Shown here in pieces: positions 8,461-16,915 of a DNA stretch of 50,088 bases. The translations under genes were made by a program, and so were the position numbers. The stretch is from an uncultured Flavobacteriales bacterium. GTDB taxonomy: Bacteria; Bacteroidota; Bacteroidia; Flavobacteriales; Schleiferiaceae. Location of the stretch: positions 1-50,088 of the forward strand of contig CALKDS010000019.1 in the NCBI GenBank assembly GCA_938084135.1, given 5' to 3'. Numbering within the stretch: the first letter of the stretch is position 1; each line of letters begins with the position of its first letter. The notes below the pieces were generated by a model, which did no database searches, was not told where the DNA came from, and saw nothing but the letters and a program-made list of their open reading frames with translations.

Positions 8461-9680
8461 ACAAAAGGCCTTGTAAGTGTATGACTATAAACGCTTAAAG
8501 GAAGAATTTCTGATGCAGCAGATAAAGGAATAACATTCCCTTCTCTATTCAGAATTTTTATTTCTTCTTTGTTTGATACATATGTAGAATTGCTTGCAGT
8601 TCCCTCAAGAATGAAATATCTGGAATCAATTAAAGTTATTCCCATTGAGTCTGAGATGCTTTTCTCTAGATAATTTCGTTTATCTGAGTTGATTTTTTCA
8701 GGTAAAAATTTTATTTGAAATAATTTTCTATCTAATAATCTTGAGCTTAAATCGCTTAAAATGAAGTCTTTATGGTTCCTCCATTGTTTCATTGCTGCTA
8801 AAATATCAGAATCATCTAATTGAGTAAATAAGTTAAGAATATTCGGGTTTGATTCAAATTCCTTTTTACTAGGTCTATTTATCAGAAAAAATAGAAGTTC
8901 TTTACCCCCAAACATAGTCTCATCAATTTGAGCTATTTCATGAGCTCTTGAGAGTAATTTAACAAGCATGTTTTCTGCACACAAAACTGCCTTGTGCATA
9001 TATACCTGCCAATACATTAAGCTGCGGCTCACTAAGAATTTCTGGACTGAGCTAACTCCTTTATTATCCAGGACCAATTCTCCATTAGCAATGTTTAGCA
9101 TAGAAATTAGTCGTTCAGAATTTATTGATCCTTCCACAACTCCTGTATAAAACGCATCTCGTTTTAGATAATCTAGTCTATCCATATCTAATTGGGAGCT
9201 GACTAATTGGTATAGGAATCTTTTAGGGTGCTTATTCGTGAATATTTGAATTGCTTCAGTCAGCTTTCCCTTCATTTCATTATTTAGTCGTTGCATTAAC
9301 ATCAGCGATAGTGATTCATGTGTGATATCATCAATCAGAGTATGCTCTAGGGCATGGGAAAATGGCCCATGACCAATGTCATGAAGTAAGATTGCAACCT
9401 GAACAGATTCTGATTCTGATTTTGAAATATTATGGCCTTTACTTTGTAAAACAGAAATAGCCTTTTGAGTTAAATGCATTGCTCCTAAAGCGTGATGGAA
9501 TCTGGTATGATAAGCCCCAGGGTATACAAGCGAGCTCAGTCCAAGTTGTCCAATTCGTCTTAATCTTTGAAAAAAAGGGTGTTCTATTAAATCAAAAATT
9601 AATTCGGATGGAATAGCAATGAAACCATATATTGGATCGTTGAAAAGTTTAAACTTGTTGGTCTCCTCGCTTTGGGACAT
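8427..9680 (-). CDS. HD-domain phosphohydrolase (dNTPase/SAMHD1-like)
   Basis: The 417-residue protein has the N-terminal DPIYGFIAIP motif and HD metal site of the SAMHD1/dGTPase-like family: HTRFHHALGAMH (His62 or 63), HD at 100-101, HGPFSHALEH (104-113) and the later LDMDRLDYLKRD. Family members cleave dNTPs or related nucleotides, but the substrate is not predictable here. It is the first gene of the lpx operon and diverges from porX across 52 bases. The stop codon lies inside the 5' end of lpxD. Its role beside lipid A genes is unexplained. Confidence 0.9.
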   Translation of the reverse strand: MSQSEETNKFKLFNDPIYGFIAIPSELIFDLIEHPFFQRLRRIGQLGLSSLVYPGAYHTRFHHALGAMHLTQKAISVLQSKGHNISKSESESVQVAILLHDIGHGPFSHALEHTLIDDITHESLSLMLMQRLNNEMKGKLTEAIQIFTNKHPKRFLYQLVSSQLDMDRLDYLKRDAFYTGVVEGSINSERLISMLNIANGELVLDNKGVSSVQKFLVSRSLMYWQVYMHKAVLCAENMLVKLLSRAHEIAQIDETMFGGKELLFFLINRPSKKEFESNPNILNLFTQLDDSDILAAMKQWRNHKDFILSDLSSRLLDRKLFQIKFLPEKINSDKRNYLEKSISDSMGITLIDSRYFILEGTASNSTYVSNKEEIKILNREGNVIPLSAASEILPLSVYSHTLTRPFVCWPKEIKWTD

Positions 9681-9732
9681 TTGGATGTCAGGTAAATTAT
9701 GTTTAATTAACGGTAAAATTAACTAAATCAAT

Positions 9733-11286
9733 ATGGACAACACACGAATTCTTTGGGTAGATGATGAGGTTGAGAACTTAAAGCCTCATATTATTTTTCT
9801 TGAGAGCAAAGGATTTCAAGTCCTAACGGCTACAAATGGATCAGATGCATTATCTATTTTAGGCGAGAATATAGTAGATGCCGTATTATTAGATGAGCAT
9901 ATGCCAGGCCAATCTGGACTCGATATATTACCAGATATAAAGATTTTGAGGCCTAGCCTGGCAATAATAATGGTTACAAAAAGTGAAGAAGAAGGATTGA
10001 TGGAACAAGCTATAGGTGAAGACATAGCTGATTATTTATTAAAGCCTGTTCAGCCTCGTCAGATTCTTTCTTCTCTAATGAGATTGCTTGATAGAAAACA
10101 ACTAGTTTCAGATAGAAGTATTTCTGCTTATCAAAGCGGTTTTAGAGAGTTGAGCGAATCTATCAATGATGCTGATTCTTGGACGAGCTGGACAGCTGTT
10201 TACAAAGAATTGATTAAATGGGATAAGAAGCTATCAGGTTCAGATGCTGAGTCTATGAGACCAATGTTAGATCATCAAAAAGAAGAGGCGAATCGAATAT
10301 TTTCTCGTTTTTGGGCAGAGAACTATTCTTTCTGGCTTAATTCTTCGGATTCGCCATGTTATTTTAGTCATCAAATTTTTCAAAATAAAGTCAGTCCTCA
10401 TGTAAAATCGGGGAAAAAGTCAGTTGTTTTAATTTTTGACAACCTACGGCTAGATCAATGGTTGGAATTGCAACCATTTTTTAATGAGTCATTTCGAATA
10501 GAGTCTGATGAGTTATACGCAAGTATTTTGCCTACTGCTACCCAGTATGCAAGAAATTCTTTAATCTCTGGATTATTGCCTTTAGAGTTGTCCAATAGAT
10601 ATCCACAATATTGGGTCCCTGATTTAATGGATGCAGATGGAGGGAGAAATGCTAATGAGTCTTTTTTTCTCAGCGAATGGGCTGAAAAAGAAAAAATTGA
10701 AAATTGGAGTTACGCCAAAGTCACAAATCACTCTTCAGAACAAAAGTGGGTCCGTCAATGGACATCAAAGAAAAATGATGACTTGGTTGTTGTCGTTGTA
10801 AACTTTATTGATATGATTAGTCATGCTAAAACAGATCAGAGTATTGTAAGAGATATTGCCAATAGTGATAGCGGTTTCAGAGCGTTAACTCATAGTTGGT
10901 GGAAAAATTCACCTTTGAGATTATGGATTGAGTCAGTAGCCTCGGATGGCTTTGATTTATTTGTAACTACTGATCATGGTACTATTTCAGCAAAGAAACC
11001 CATTCCGATAAAAGGGCCTAAGAATATCAGTGCAAATATGAGATACAAAATAGGACGAGGCTTGGAATTCAGTTCCAAAGACATAGGGTTGTCAGTAGAC
11101 CCTAAAAGCATTGGGTTGCCATCAATAGTCCTTGGAGATAAGGCGGTTTTTGCATCAGAGAGTGGATATTTTGTTTATCCTAACCAATATAATCAGTATG
11201 CTGGAAAATTTGAGGGCTCTTATCAACATGGAGGAATAAGTATGGAGGAAATAATAATTCCATTTGCCCAATTGACGCCGCGATAA
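9733..11286 (+). CDS. porX: PorX-type response regulator with PglZ domain (T9SS regulator)
   Basis: Residues 1-120 form a receiver domain with acidic pair Asp10/Asp11, phosphoacceptor Asp54 (VLLDEHMPG), Thr82 and Lys104 (YLLKPVQP). A helical linker follows, and from about residue 220 a PglZ domain of the alkaline-phosphatase superfamily with IFDNLRLDQW, LPTATQYARN and TTDHGTI, which carry likely metal ligands. In Porphyromonas gingivalis PorX, with sensor PorY, controls type IX secretion and gliding genes. The length of 517 residues is normal. No PorY-like kinase lies next to it. T9SS cargo proteins are encoded in this window at 29776 and 40549, consistent with an active system. Confidence 0.92.
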   Translation: MDNTRILWVDDEVENLKPHIIFLESKGFQVLTATNGSDALSILGENIVDAVLLDEHMPGQSGLDILPDIKILRPSLAIIMVTKSEEEGLMEQAIGEDIADYLLKPVQPRQILSSLMRLLDRKQLVSDRSISAYQSGFRELSESINDADSWTSWTAVYKELIKWDKKLSGSDAESMRPMLDHQKEEANRIFSRFWAENYSFWLNSSDSPCYFSHQIFQNKVSPHVKSGKKSVVLIFDNLRLDQWLELQPFFNESFRIESDELYASILPTATQYARNSLISGLLPLELSNRYPQYWVPDLMDADGGRNANESFFLSEWAEKEKIENWSYAKVTNHSSEQKWVRQWTSKKNDDLVVVVVNFIDMISHAKTDQSIVRDIANSDSGFRALTHSWWKNSPLRLWIESVASDGFDLFVTTDHGTISAKKPIPIKGPKNISANMRYKIGRGLEFSSKDIGLSVDPKSIGLPSIVLGDKAVFASESGYFVYPNQYNQYAGKFEGSYQHGGISMEEIIIPFAQLTPR

Positions 11287-11313
11287 GGTGGAATGACTTG
11301 CTATCTTTAGCAT

Positions 11314-11736
11314 GTGATAAGTGAAACAATTATATGCTCTGAAGCTGATTGGCTAAAATGGTCAATAGACAATAAAAAGGCTCTTGAAGGAATAGTTGCT
11401 GTTTATGGCGAAATGGGAGCGGGTAAGACTACTGCGATAAAACAGTGGCTTAGGTCAATAAATTCTCAAGACGCAGGTTCAAGCCCAACTTTCTCACTTG
11501 TAAACGAGTATGATAGTCCTGGTGGTTCTATTTTTCATTTTGACTTTTATCGAATATCTAATCTAGAAGAAGCTCAAGATATTGGACTAGAGGATTATTT
11601 CGATAGCGGCCGCCCATGTTGGATTGAGTGGCCGGATAAAATATCTGAATTGTTACCTGAGAACACGAACTGTTTGAATATTGTCGCACAATCCAATAAT
11701 TCTCGAAAAGTGATACTAGAAATATATGAAAAATGA
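11314..11736 (+). CDS. tsaE: tRNA threonylcarbamoyladenosine synthesis ATPase TsaE
   Basis: The 140-residue P-loop ATPase has Walker A GEMGAGKTT (32-40), the SSPTFSLVNEY segment and FHFDFYRISNLEEAQDIGLEDYF, all hallmarks of TsaE. With TsaB and TsaD it makes the t6A modification of ANN-decoding tRNAs. The start is a GTG at 11314; an ATG two bases upstream is immediately followed by a stop in its own frame. It begins 27 bases after porX, and its stop overlaps the next gene by four bases, so porX, tsaE and the dehydrogenase-like gene are probably one transcript. Confidence 0.94.
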   Translation: MISETIICSEADWLKWSIDNKKALEGIVAVYGEMGAGKTTAIKQWLRSINSQDAGSSPTFSLVNEYDSPGGSIFHFDFYRISNLEEAQDIGLEDYFDSGRPCWIEWPDKISELLPENTNCLNIVAQSNNSRKVILEIYEK

Positions 11737-12917
11737 AAATTAATAATCCGGGATTTTTGCCTCAGGAGGAACGCTTAATGGTTTCGCTTGAGCAAAAAAG
11801 TTTAACGATTGGATTACCAGTAGAATCTAATATTTCAGAGAATCGGGTTGCACTAACTCCAGAAGGAATTCATTCATTGGTTCAGCAAGGACATACAGTT
11901 TTAGTTGAAAAAGGTGCTGGCATTTCTTCTCGTTATACTGACCTAGAATATTCAGAAGCCGGGGGATTAATTACACCGGATAAAAATGATGTATTTCGCT
12001 GTCCATTAATTGTTAAGGTTAATGCACCATCATCTGATGAATTGAAACTGCTGGATTCAAATCAAATATTATTGTCGGCAATTCAAATTAATTCTATTAA
12101 TTATGACTTTGTTAATTCATTAAAAAATAAAGGCATAACAGCACTTAATTATGGTAGAATTCTTGATGAAGATGGTCGTGCTCCTTTTGTCAGATCCATG
12201 TCTGAAATAGCAGGCAATCAATCTATTGCCATAGCTATGGAATGTTTGAATTCTTTCTCAGGTGGGCAAGGATATTCTTTAGGGGGTGTTACCGGGGTTC
12301 CACCTGCAGAAGTAGTTATTTTGGGAGCTGGAACGGTTGGAACGGTTGCCGCTCGTATTGCTGTTGCAATGGGGGCTAAAATAAAAGTTTTTGATTCCTC
12401 AATGACCCGCATGCAAAGACTCAGGGAACAAATTGGGCACGATGTTTTTACATGCACACTGCAGCCTCAAATCATGTCTAAAGCTTTAAGCGAATGTCAG
12501 GTTGCAATTGGCGCATTGCGGCCGGTAAATGGCCGAAATTTAATTGTTGTGAGTGAGGAAATGGTTTCTAGCATGAAGACCAATTCTATAATAGTAGATG
12601 TTAGTATTGATAATGGTGGTTGTTTTGAAACTAGCGAGGTAAGATCCCTTGAATCCCCTCTTTACAGAAAAAAAGGTGTCATTCATTTTTCTGTTCCAAA
12701 TATCGCCTCAAGAGTAGCAAGAACAGCATCTTTTGCATTAAATAATTTGACCTCATCGTTTATTTTGCAACTCGGTAAAGATGGTGATATAAAAAATGCT
12801 CTTCAAAAGCGACCATATTGGAGAGAGGGGGTATATATTTATGAAGGTACTGTTACGCATCGTGAAATAGCAGAGCCATTCGGTATTCCATTCACTGAAT
12901 TAGATCTGTTATTATGA
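11733..12917 (+). CDS. Alanine dehydrogenase-like NAD-binding protein (Bacteroidota-type)
   Basis: The 394 residues match the alanine dehydrogenase / transhydrogenase-alpha superfamily: IGLPVESNISENRVALTPEG, GAGISSRYTD, GGVTGVPPAEVVILGAGTVG (Rossmann loop 198-203) and IVDVSIDNGGCFETS. Lys95 in LIVKVNAP sits where the substrate-binding lysine is expected. The LHL-type segment that carries the catalytic histidine in classical alanine dehydrogenases reads LLSAIQINSI (113-122), without His. Usually annotated ald, but true activity is uncertain. The ATGA overlap with tsaE supports the start at 11733; an in-frame ATG at 11778 would remove the 15-residue extension. A small membrane-protein gene overlaps the 3' end. 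Confidence 0.85.
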   Translation: MKINNPGFLPQEERLMVSLEQKSLTIGLPVESNISENRVALTPEGIHSLVQQGHTVLVEKGAGISSRYTDLEYSEAGGLITPDKNDVFRCPLIVKVNAPSSDELKLLDSNQILLSAIQINSINYDFVNSLKNKGITALNYGRILDEDGRAPFVRSMSEIAGNQSIAIAMECLNSFSGGQGYSLGGVTGVPPAEVVILGAGTVGTVAARIAVAMGAKIKVFDSSMTRMQRLREQIGHDVFTCTLQPQIMSKALSECQVAIGALRPVNGRNLIVVSEEMVSSMKTNSIIVDVSIDNGGCFETSEVRSLESPLYRKKGVIHFSVPNIASRVARTASFALNNLTSSFILQLGKDGDIKNALQKRPYWREGVYIYEGTVTHREIAEPFGIPFTELDLLL

Positions 12918-13300
12918 ATTTCCTTCGTCGCTTGGGGTGGTATGCTATTGGAATGGGTCTGGGTATTTTATTAGTTATTTTTTTATTTAAAGATCGTGAC
13001 TTTCAATGTACTTATTTACCCAATAATAGAGTTTTAGTCGACTTAAATGATCAAAAAATTAAACTTATAGAATTAGATTCTCATTCTTCGAAATATCAAG
13101 AAATCTGTCAAGATTCATCATTTATTGAATCCTTTTTAATCAGAGGGAATATAGATTTTAGCAAAAGTAAAGTTGTTACACGTGAGGAAATCAAATACTC
13201 GCAATATCCAATTGAATTATTCTATAAAGGCGTTCATTGGAATGCAATTTGGGAACGCAGAGTTGATACCGTTGCTTTGATTAAGTTGCAAAAAAAATAA
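12914..13300 (+). CDS. Small membrane-anchored protein of unknown function (possibly DUF4258-like)
   Basis: This 128-residue protein has one N-terminal transmembrane helix (about residues 7-25, after a basic MNFLRRLGW) and a soluble domain of about 100 residues with few charged clusters. It contains two cysteines (FQCTYLP and YQEICQD). The ending YKGVHWNAIWERRVDTVALIKL resembles, from memory, DUF4258 proteins found beside this dehydrogenase-like gene in Bacteroidota, but I cannot confirm that. Its ATG overlaps the preceding stop by four bases, so it is translationally coupled. The function is unknown. Confidence 0.8.
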   Translation: MNFLRRLGWYAIGMGLGILLVIFLFKDRDFQCTYLPNNRVLVDLNDQKIKLIELDSHSSKYQEICQDSSFIESFLIRGNIDFSKSKVVTREEIKYSQYPIELFYKGVHWNAIWERRVDTVALIKLQKK

Positions 13301-13303
13301 ACA

Positions 13304-14497
13304 TCAAATTTTCTTTTCCTGCCTTCTTAGTAGTTCTTGATTAATTAATGATAATTCTCTACCCGTTTGACCTTCCACGGAAGTATTTTCTTCGGCTCGA
13401 CGAAAAAGATATGGAATAACCTCTTTTATGGGACCAAAAGGAAGATATTTTGCTGTCTTATAACCATTATTTGCAAGATTGAAACTAATGTTGTCAGACA
13501 TGCCATATAATTGAGCAAACCATACGGGAGCTTTGTTATTTTCCCAACCGAGATTTTTTAAGGTGTTTGCTGCTAAAATGGTACTTTCTTCATTGTGTGT
13601 TCCTATAATTAGACCAATACCTTTCTTTTTTGCTGGACTACCAATGATTTTAAGTACATATTTAATGCATTCATTAAATTCCTTATCAGTATCATATTTT
13701 GAGGGTTGAATTGGTGACTTATATCCCAGCTTTTTTGACCTAGAATTTTCTTTTTCCATATATGCCCCACGAACAAGTTTAACGCCATATCGATAATCGG
13801 CTTTCATGGATTGATCAATATTTTTTTTCAAAAGAGAAAGCTGACCAGTTTTATAGCACTGGATCGTGTTGTAAACGATCACATCTTTTTTGTTATATAG
13901 TTCCATTCCTCTTCTGGCTATATCATCTACGGCATTTTGTATCCATGACTCTTCCGCATCAATCATAATTGGCACATCTAAAGAATATGCATGTGCTAAG
14001 ATTTCATCTATTCTCTCCAGACCTTTTTGCCAAGAGGCTAAATCATTTTTAGTCAGATTCATTCCAGAACTCACCTTTTGGAGTAAGGAGGCTTTAACAA
14101 GGCCAGTTACTTTAAAAACAGCGAGAGGGACTCCGGAATTATTTTTAGCCAAGTCTATTGTTTCAATAATTGACTTTTGAGTTTGGTCAAACCCTAATTC
14201 ATCTATTTGACCTTCAACACTGTAGTCAAGTATGCTTGCCACATGATACTTCCAATTTTTAGAAATTACATTCTTACTATCAGAAACAGTTTGACCCCCA
14301 CAAAATTGCTTGAATACAGTTTTAAGAATCAAGTAATCTATAGGAATTCTCAAGCTAAAAGCAGCCATTGTTAGCCCTTTCCCAATTCTTACTAAAGATG
14401 ACTTTGAGAGGATAAAAAATATCCATTTGCTTCGTTGAAGAGATCTTGTGCTTTGAGCCTTAAAAGCTATACTTGTATCTCGAAAATTTAGAGGCAT
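13304..14497 (-). CDS. putA: Proline dehydrogenase (monofunctional)
   Basis: A 397-residue PRODH-domain protein: FKVTGLVKASLLQKVS, MIDAEESWIQNAVDD, YNTIQCYKTG, YGVKLVRGAYMEKE and the FAD/substrate segment GTHNEES are in the correct order, followed by LYGMSDNISF and the C-terminal LPFGPIKEVIPYLFRRAEEN. It oxidises proline to pyrroline-5-carboxylate and passes electrons to quinone. The P5C dehydrogenase and DNA-binding domains of large PutA proteins are absent, so the second step must be encoded elsewhere. A promoter candidate lies at 14523-14553. It is convergent with the plus-strand small membrane-protein gene, with only three bases between stops. Confidence 0.92.
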   Translation of the reverse strand: MPLNFRDTSIAFKAQSTRSLQRSKWIFFILSKSSLVRIGKGLTMAAFSLRIPIDYLILKTVFKQFCGGQTVSDSKNVISKNWKYHVASILDYSVEGQIDELGFDQTQKSIIETIDLAKNNSGVPLAVFKVTGLVKASLLQKVSSGMNLTKNDLASWQKGLERIDEILAHAYSLDVPIMIDAEESWIQNAVDDIARRGMELYNKKDVIVYNTIQCYKTGQLSLLKKNIDQSMKADYRYGVKLVRGAYMEKENSRSKKLGYKSPIQPSKYDTDKEFNECIKYVLKIIGSPAKKKGIGLIIGTHNEESTILAANTLKNLGWENNKAPVWFAQLYGMSDNISFNLANNGYKTAKYLPFGPIKEVIPYLFRRAEENTSVEGQTGRELSLINQELLRRQEKKI

Positions 14498-14522
14498 TAA
14501 ACAAATGGGTTTTATAGTTTTT

Positions 14523-14553
14523 CAAATATAATACCTTACCACTAAGGGTTCAA
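14523..14553 (-). promoter_or_regulatory. Candidate Bacteroidota promoter for proline dehydrogenase
   Basis: On the minus strand, TTG (14551-14553) is followed after 20 bases by TATATTTG (14523-14530), an exact match to the TAnnTTTG -7 element with a -33 TTG. The element ends 25 bases before the ATG at 14497, leaving a leader of about 20 bases. Assigned by eye. Confidence 0.6.
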
Positions 14554-14654
14554 TAATTTGAATCTAATAATCGTTTTTTAACTTCTATTTTGTAGGAGTT
14601 AAATCTTGACGAAATTTTCTTAGTTGTCACATAAGAATTAACGAACTTTACTTC

Positions 14655-15710
14655 ATGGCAAAATGGAATACATTTTTTGGCCCCGTAATAGAGGGTGAAT
14701 TTTGTTTAGAATCTCTAGATGAGTGGTTAAAAACTAATCGCATTAATTATACAAAAATTATTGTTTTAACGGATTCAAATGTCAATCAAATGTGTCTTCC
14801 CATTTTTTTAGGTGAATTAAAAAATATTGGTAAAGCAGCAATTATCGAAATTGAGCCTGGAGAAGCAAGTAAATCTTTTGAAATCATATCACAGTTACAT
14901 CTTGCTCTTCTTGATAATCAGGCAGACAGAAAAAGTCTACTGATAAGTTTAGGGGGTGGTGTTGTCTCTGATATTGGAGGTTTTTTATCATCGACTTATA
15001 TGAGGGGAATCGAACATATAATTATTCCAACATCATTACTCTCTATGATCGATGCATCTATTGGTGGTAAAAACGGAGTGAATATTAATAAGTTTAAAAA
15101 TCTTTCCGGTACATTTTCATCCTCTCAAGGAGTATACATTTATCCAAATTTCTTAAAATCCTTGAATGAAAAAGATTTAATTTCTGGCTTTTCTGAAATA
15201 ATAAAGCATGCTATGTTGTCTGGCAAATCCTTGTGGAATGATTGCATTACTTGCTCAAGTACAAGTGAATTTATTGATTTGATCTCAAAAGCTGCAAAGG
15301 TGAAAATTGATATAGTAGAAAAAGATAATATCGAAAGAGGTAATCAGAGATTTTCTCTTAATATGGGTCATACTATAGCTCATGCAATTGAATATTATGA
15401 TGATCATAATATATCCCACGGGGATGCTGTTGCGGCTGGATTGTGGATCGAGTCTGAGATAGCTTTTGGAGAAGGAACTATAGGCCGTGAACCTGTTGAG
15501 TTACTTCAAAACTTAATTGATAAATGGTGGCCAAGGCTAGACTTGAAAAACATGGATATATTGAAAGGGATGATAGCTGATAAAAAGAGATCTTCTTTTT
15601 CTAAAGATTTTTATTTTTCACTCTGGGCTGGATTGGGAAAGGGAGCAATATTAACTGTTGTTTCAAAAGAGAAAATTCAAAAAGCAAAATCACTCTATGC
15701 TCAAGGTTGA
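14655..15710 (+). CDS. aroB: 3-Dehydroquinate synthase
   Basis: AroB makes 3-dehydroquinate from DAHP, the second step of the shikimate pathway. The 351-residue protein has the NAD-binding SLGGGVVSDIGGF (98-110), PTSLLSMIDASIGGKNGVN (125-143), metal-ligand segments GFSEIIKHAML, NMGHTIAHAIE and ISHGDAVAAGL. The length is normal. It diverges from proline dehydrogenase across 157 bases, which carry no clear plus-strand promoter by eye. Its 3' end overlaps the aroA start, so the two shikimate genes are co-translated. Confidence 0.95.
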   Translation: MAKWNTFFGPVIEGEFCLESLDEWLKTNRINYTKIIVLTDSNVNQMCLPIFLGELKNIGKAAIIEIEPGEASKSFEIISQLHLALLDNQADRKSLLISLGGGVVSDIGGFLSSTYMRGIEHIIIPTSLLSMIDASIGGKNGVNINKFKNLSGTFSSSQGVYIYPNFLKSLNEKDLISGFSEIIKHAMLSGKSLWNDCITCSSTSEFIDLISKAAKVKIDIVEKDNIERGNQRFSLNMGHTIAHAIEYYDDHNISHGDAVAAGLWIESEIAFGEGTIGREPVELLQNLIDKWWPRLDLKNMDILKGMIADKKRSSFSKDFYFSLWAGLGKGAILTVVSKEKIQKAKSLYAQG

Positions 15711-16800
15711 ACTTCCTATTTCAAAAAGCATAGCAAATAGGTATCTTATTAAATGCGCCATACATGGGGATTTACTCCCAAATTATAATGATAATTGGTC
15801 GGATGATATTAAATCAATGTATAATCTTTTGTCATCAGAGATTGAACTTGTTGATATTGGCTCAGCGGGTACGGTTTTCCGTTTTGGCTTGGCATATTGG
15901 TCTGCACGAGAGGGTGTAACCAAGATCCTTACCGGTGATGATCGACTTTTGGCAAGGCCAATATATCCATTGATAAATGCGCTCATGGATTTAGGTGCAG
16001 ATTTAACTCTATTATCTAACGGTAGTTGGAGAATCATAGGAAAAAAGCTCACAGGGGGATCAGTAAAAATAGATTCTTCTATTAGTTCACAATTTGAAAG
16101 TGCATTACTTCTCATTGAGCCATTAATGTCTTCCAAATTGGAAATTGAAAATATTTCAAAAGGGGTAAGCACTCCTTATGTTGAAATGACTAAACTTATT
16201 TGTACGAATTCATTTAATTGGCCGCCAGAATATGATTGGAGTAATTCATGGATATGGATAGCCAGGGCATGCATTACAAAAGAAGAAATTCTATTGAAAG
16301 GGCTTAGTGATCTTTCTATTCAAGGAGATGTAATTTGTGCTCAATGGGCTAAATTTTTTGGTTTCAAATTGACTAATATCGATGAGGGTATTTTAGTTAG
16401 AGGTCACCAAAGAGATTTTGATGTTATAGATCTTAATTTTATTTCATGTCCAGATCTTGTTCAGGTCGCTGTAGCTTTAGCGATTTTAAGTAAAATAAAA
16501 TTTTCTTGTAGCGGGTTAGAAACTCTTGCATATAAAGAAACTGATCGTTTTAAGGCTCTAATTGATGCTTTATTATTACTGGGGATTGAGGTCGGAGATA
16601 TTGAGAGTAATCATTCTTTTTCTTTTGATTCTTCTTCTTGGGAACCTATAAATGACACTTTAAATGTTTCAAGTCTAGGAGATCATCGAATGTCTTTTTT
16701 TTGGGCCTTAATAGGTTTAAAGCAGGCAATATCTGTTCACGATAGAGAAACAGTAAGTAAAAGTTATCCTGATTTTTGGGAGCAATGGGACTTAAAATAA
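15697..16800 (+). CDS. aroA: 3-Phosphoshikimate 1-carboxyvinyltransferase (EPSP synthase), compact form
   Basis: The protein joins PEP and shikimate-3-phosphate. Motifs in order: LPISKSIANRY (substrate-binding Lys/Arg), GSAGTVFRF, LLARPIY, SSQFESALLL, CPDLVQVAVA (catalytic Asp), YKETDRFKAL and GDHRMSFFWAL. The open frame extends to an ATG at 15658, but the motif that begins EPSP synthases starts at MLKVELPISKS, so I place the start at 15697. This gives 367 residues and a 14-base overlap with aroB. It is shorter than the usual 410-430 residues and quite divergent, but key residues are present. Confidence 0.92.
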   Translation: MLKVELPISKSIANRYLIKCAIHGDLLPNYNDNWSDDIKSMYNLLSSEIELVDIGSAGTVFRFGLAYWSAREGVTKILTGDDRLLARPIYPLINALMDLGADLTLLSNGSWRIIGKKLTGGSVKIDSSISSQFESALLLIEPLMSSKLEIENISKGVSTPYVEMTKLICTNSFNWPPEYDWSNSWIWIARACITKEEILLKGLSDLSIQGDVICAQWAKFFGFKLTNIDEGILVRGHQRDFDVIDLNFISCPDLVQVAVALAILSKIKFSCSGLETLAYKETDRFKALIDALLLLGIEVGDIESNHSFSFDSSSWEPINDTLNVSSLGDHRMSFFWALIGLKQAISVHDRETVSKSYPDFWEQWDLK

Positions 16801-16915
16801 AATTGATTTTAAAAATTATTTATTTGATTCTGAATCGTCAATAGACCTGTTGTTTTTTGACTCTGAGATTAAAAATGCTTTATTTGTGAATCAATAAGTA
16901 TTGAACCACCTATCC

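Noticed and set aside
7970-8476. 168-residue plus-strand open frame
   Set aside because: It is antisense to lpxD and its composition mirrors the hexapeptide repeats; no signal, motif or independent spacing supports it.
9671-9705. TTTG and TATGTTTA as a porX promoter
   Set aside because: The -7 element has a mismatch at its last base and the spacing is 23 bases; not strong enough to annotate.
15783-16172. 129-residue minus-strand open frame
   Set aside because: Antisense to aroA, whose catalytic motifs are intact; no support of its own.
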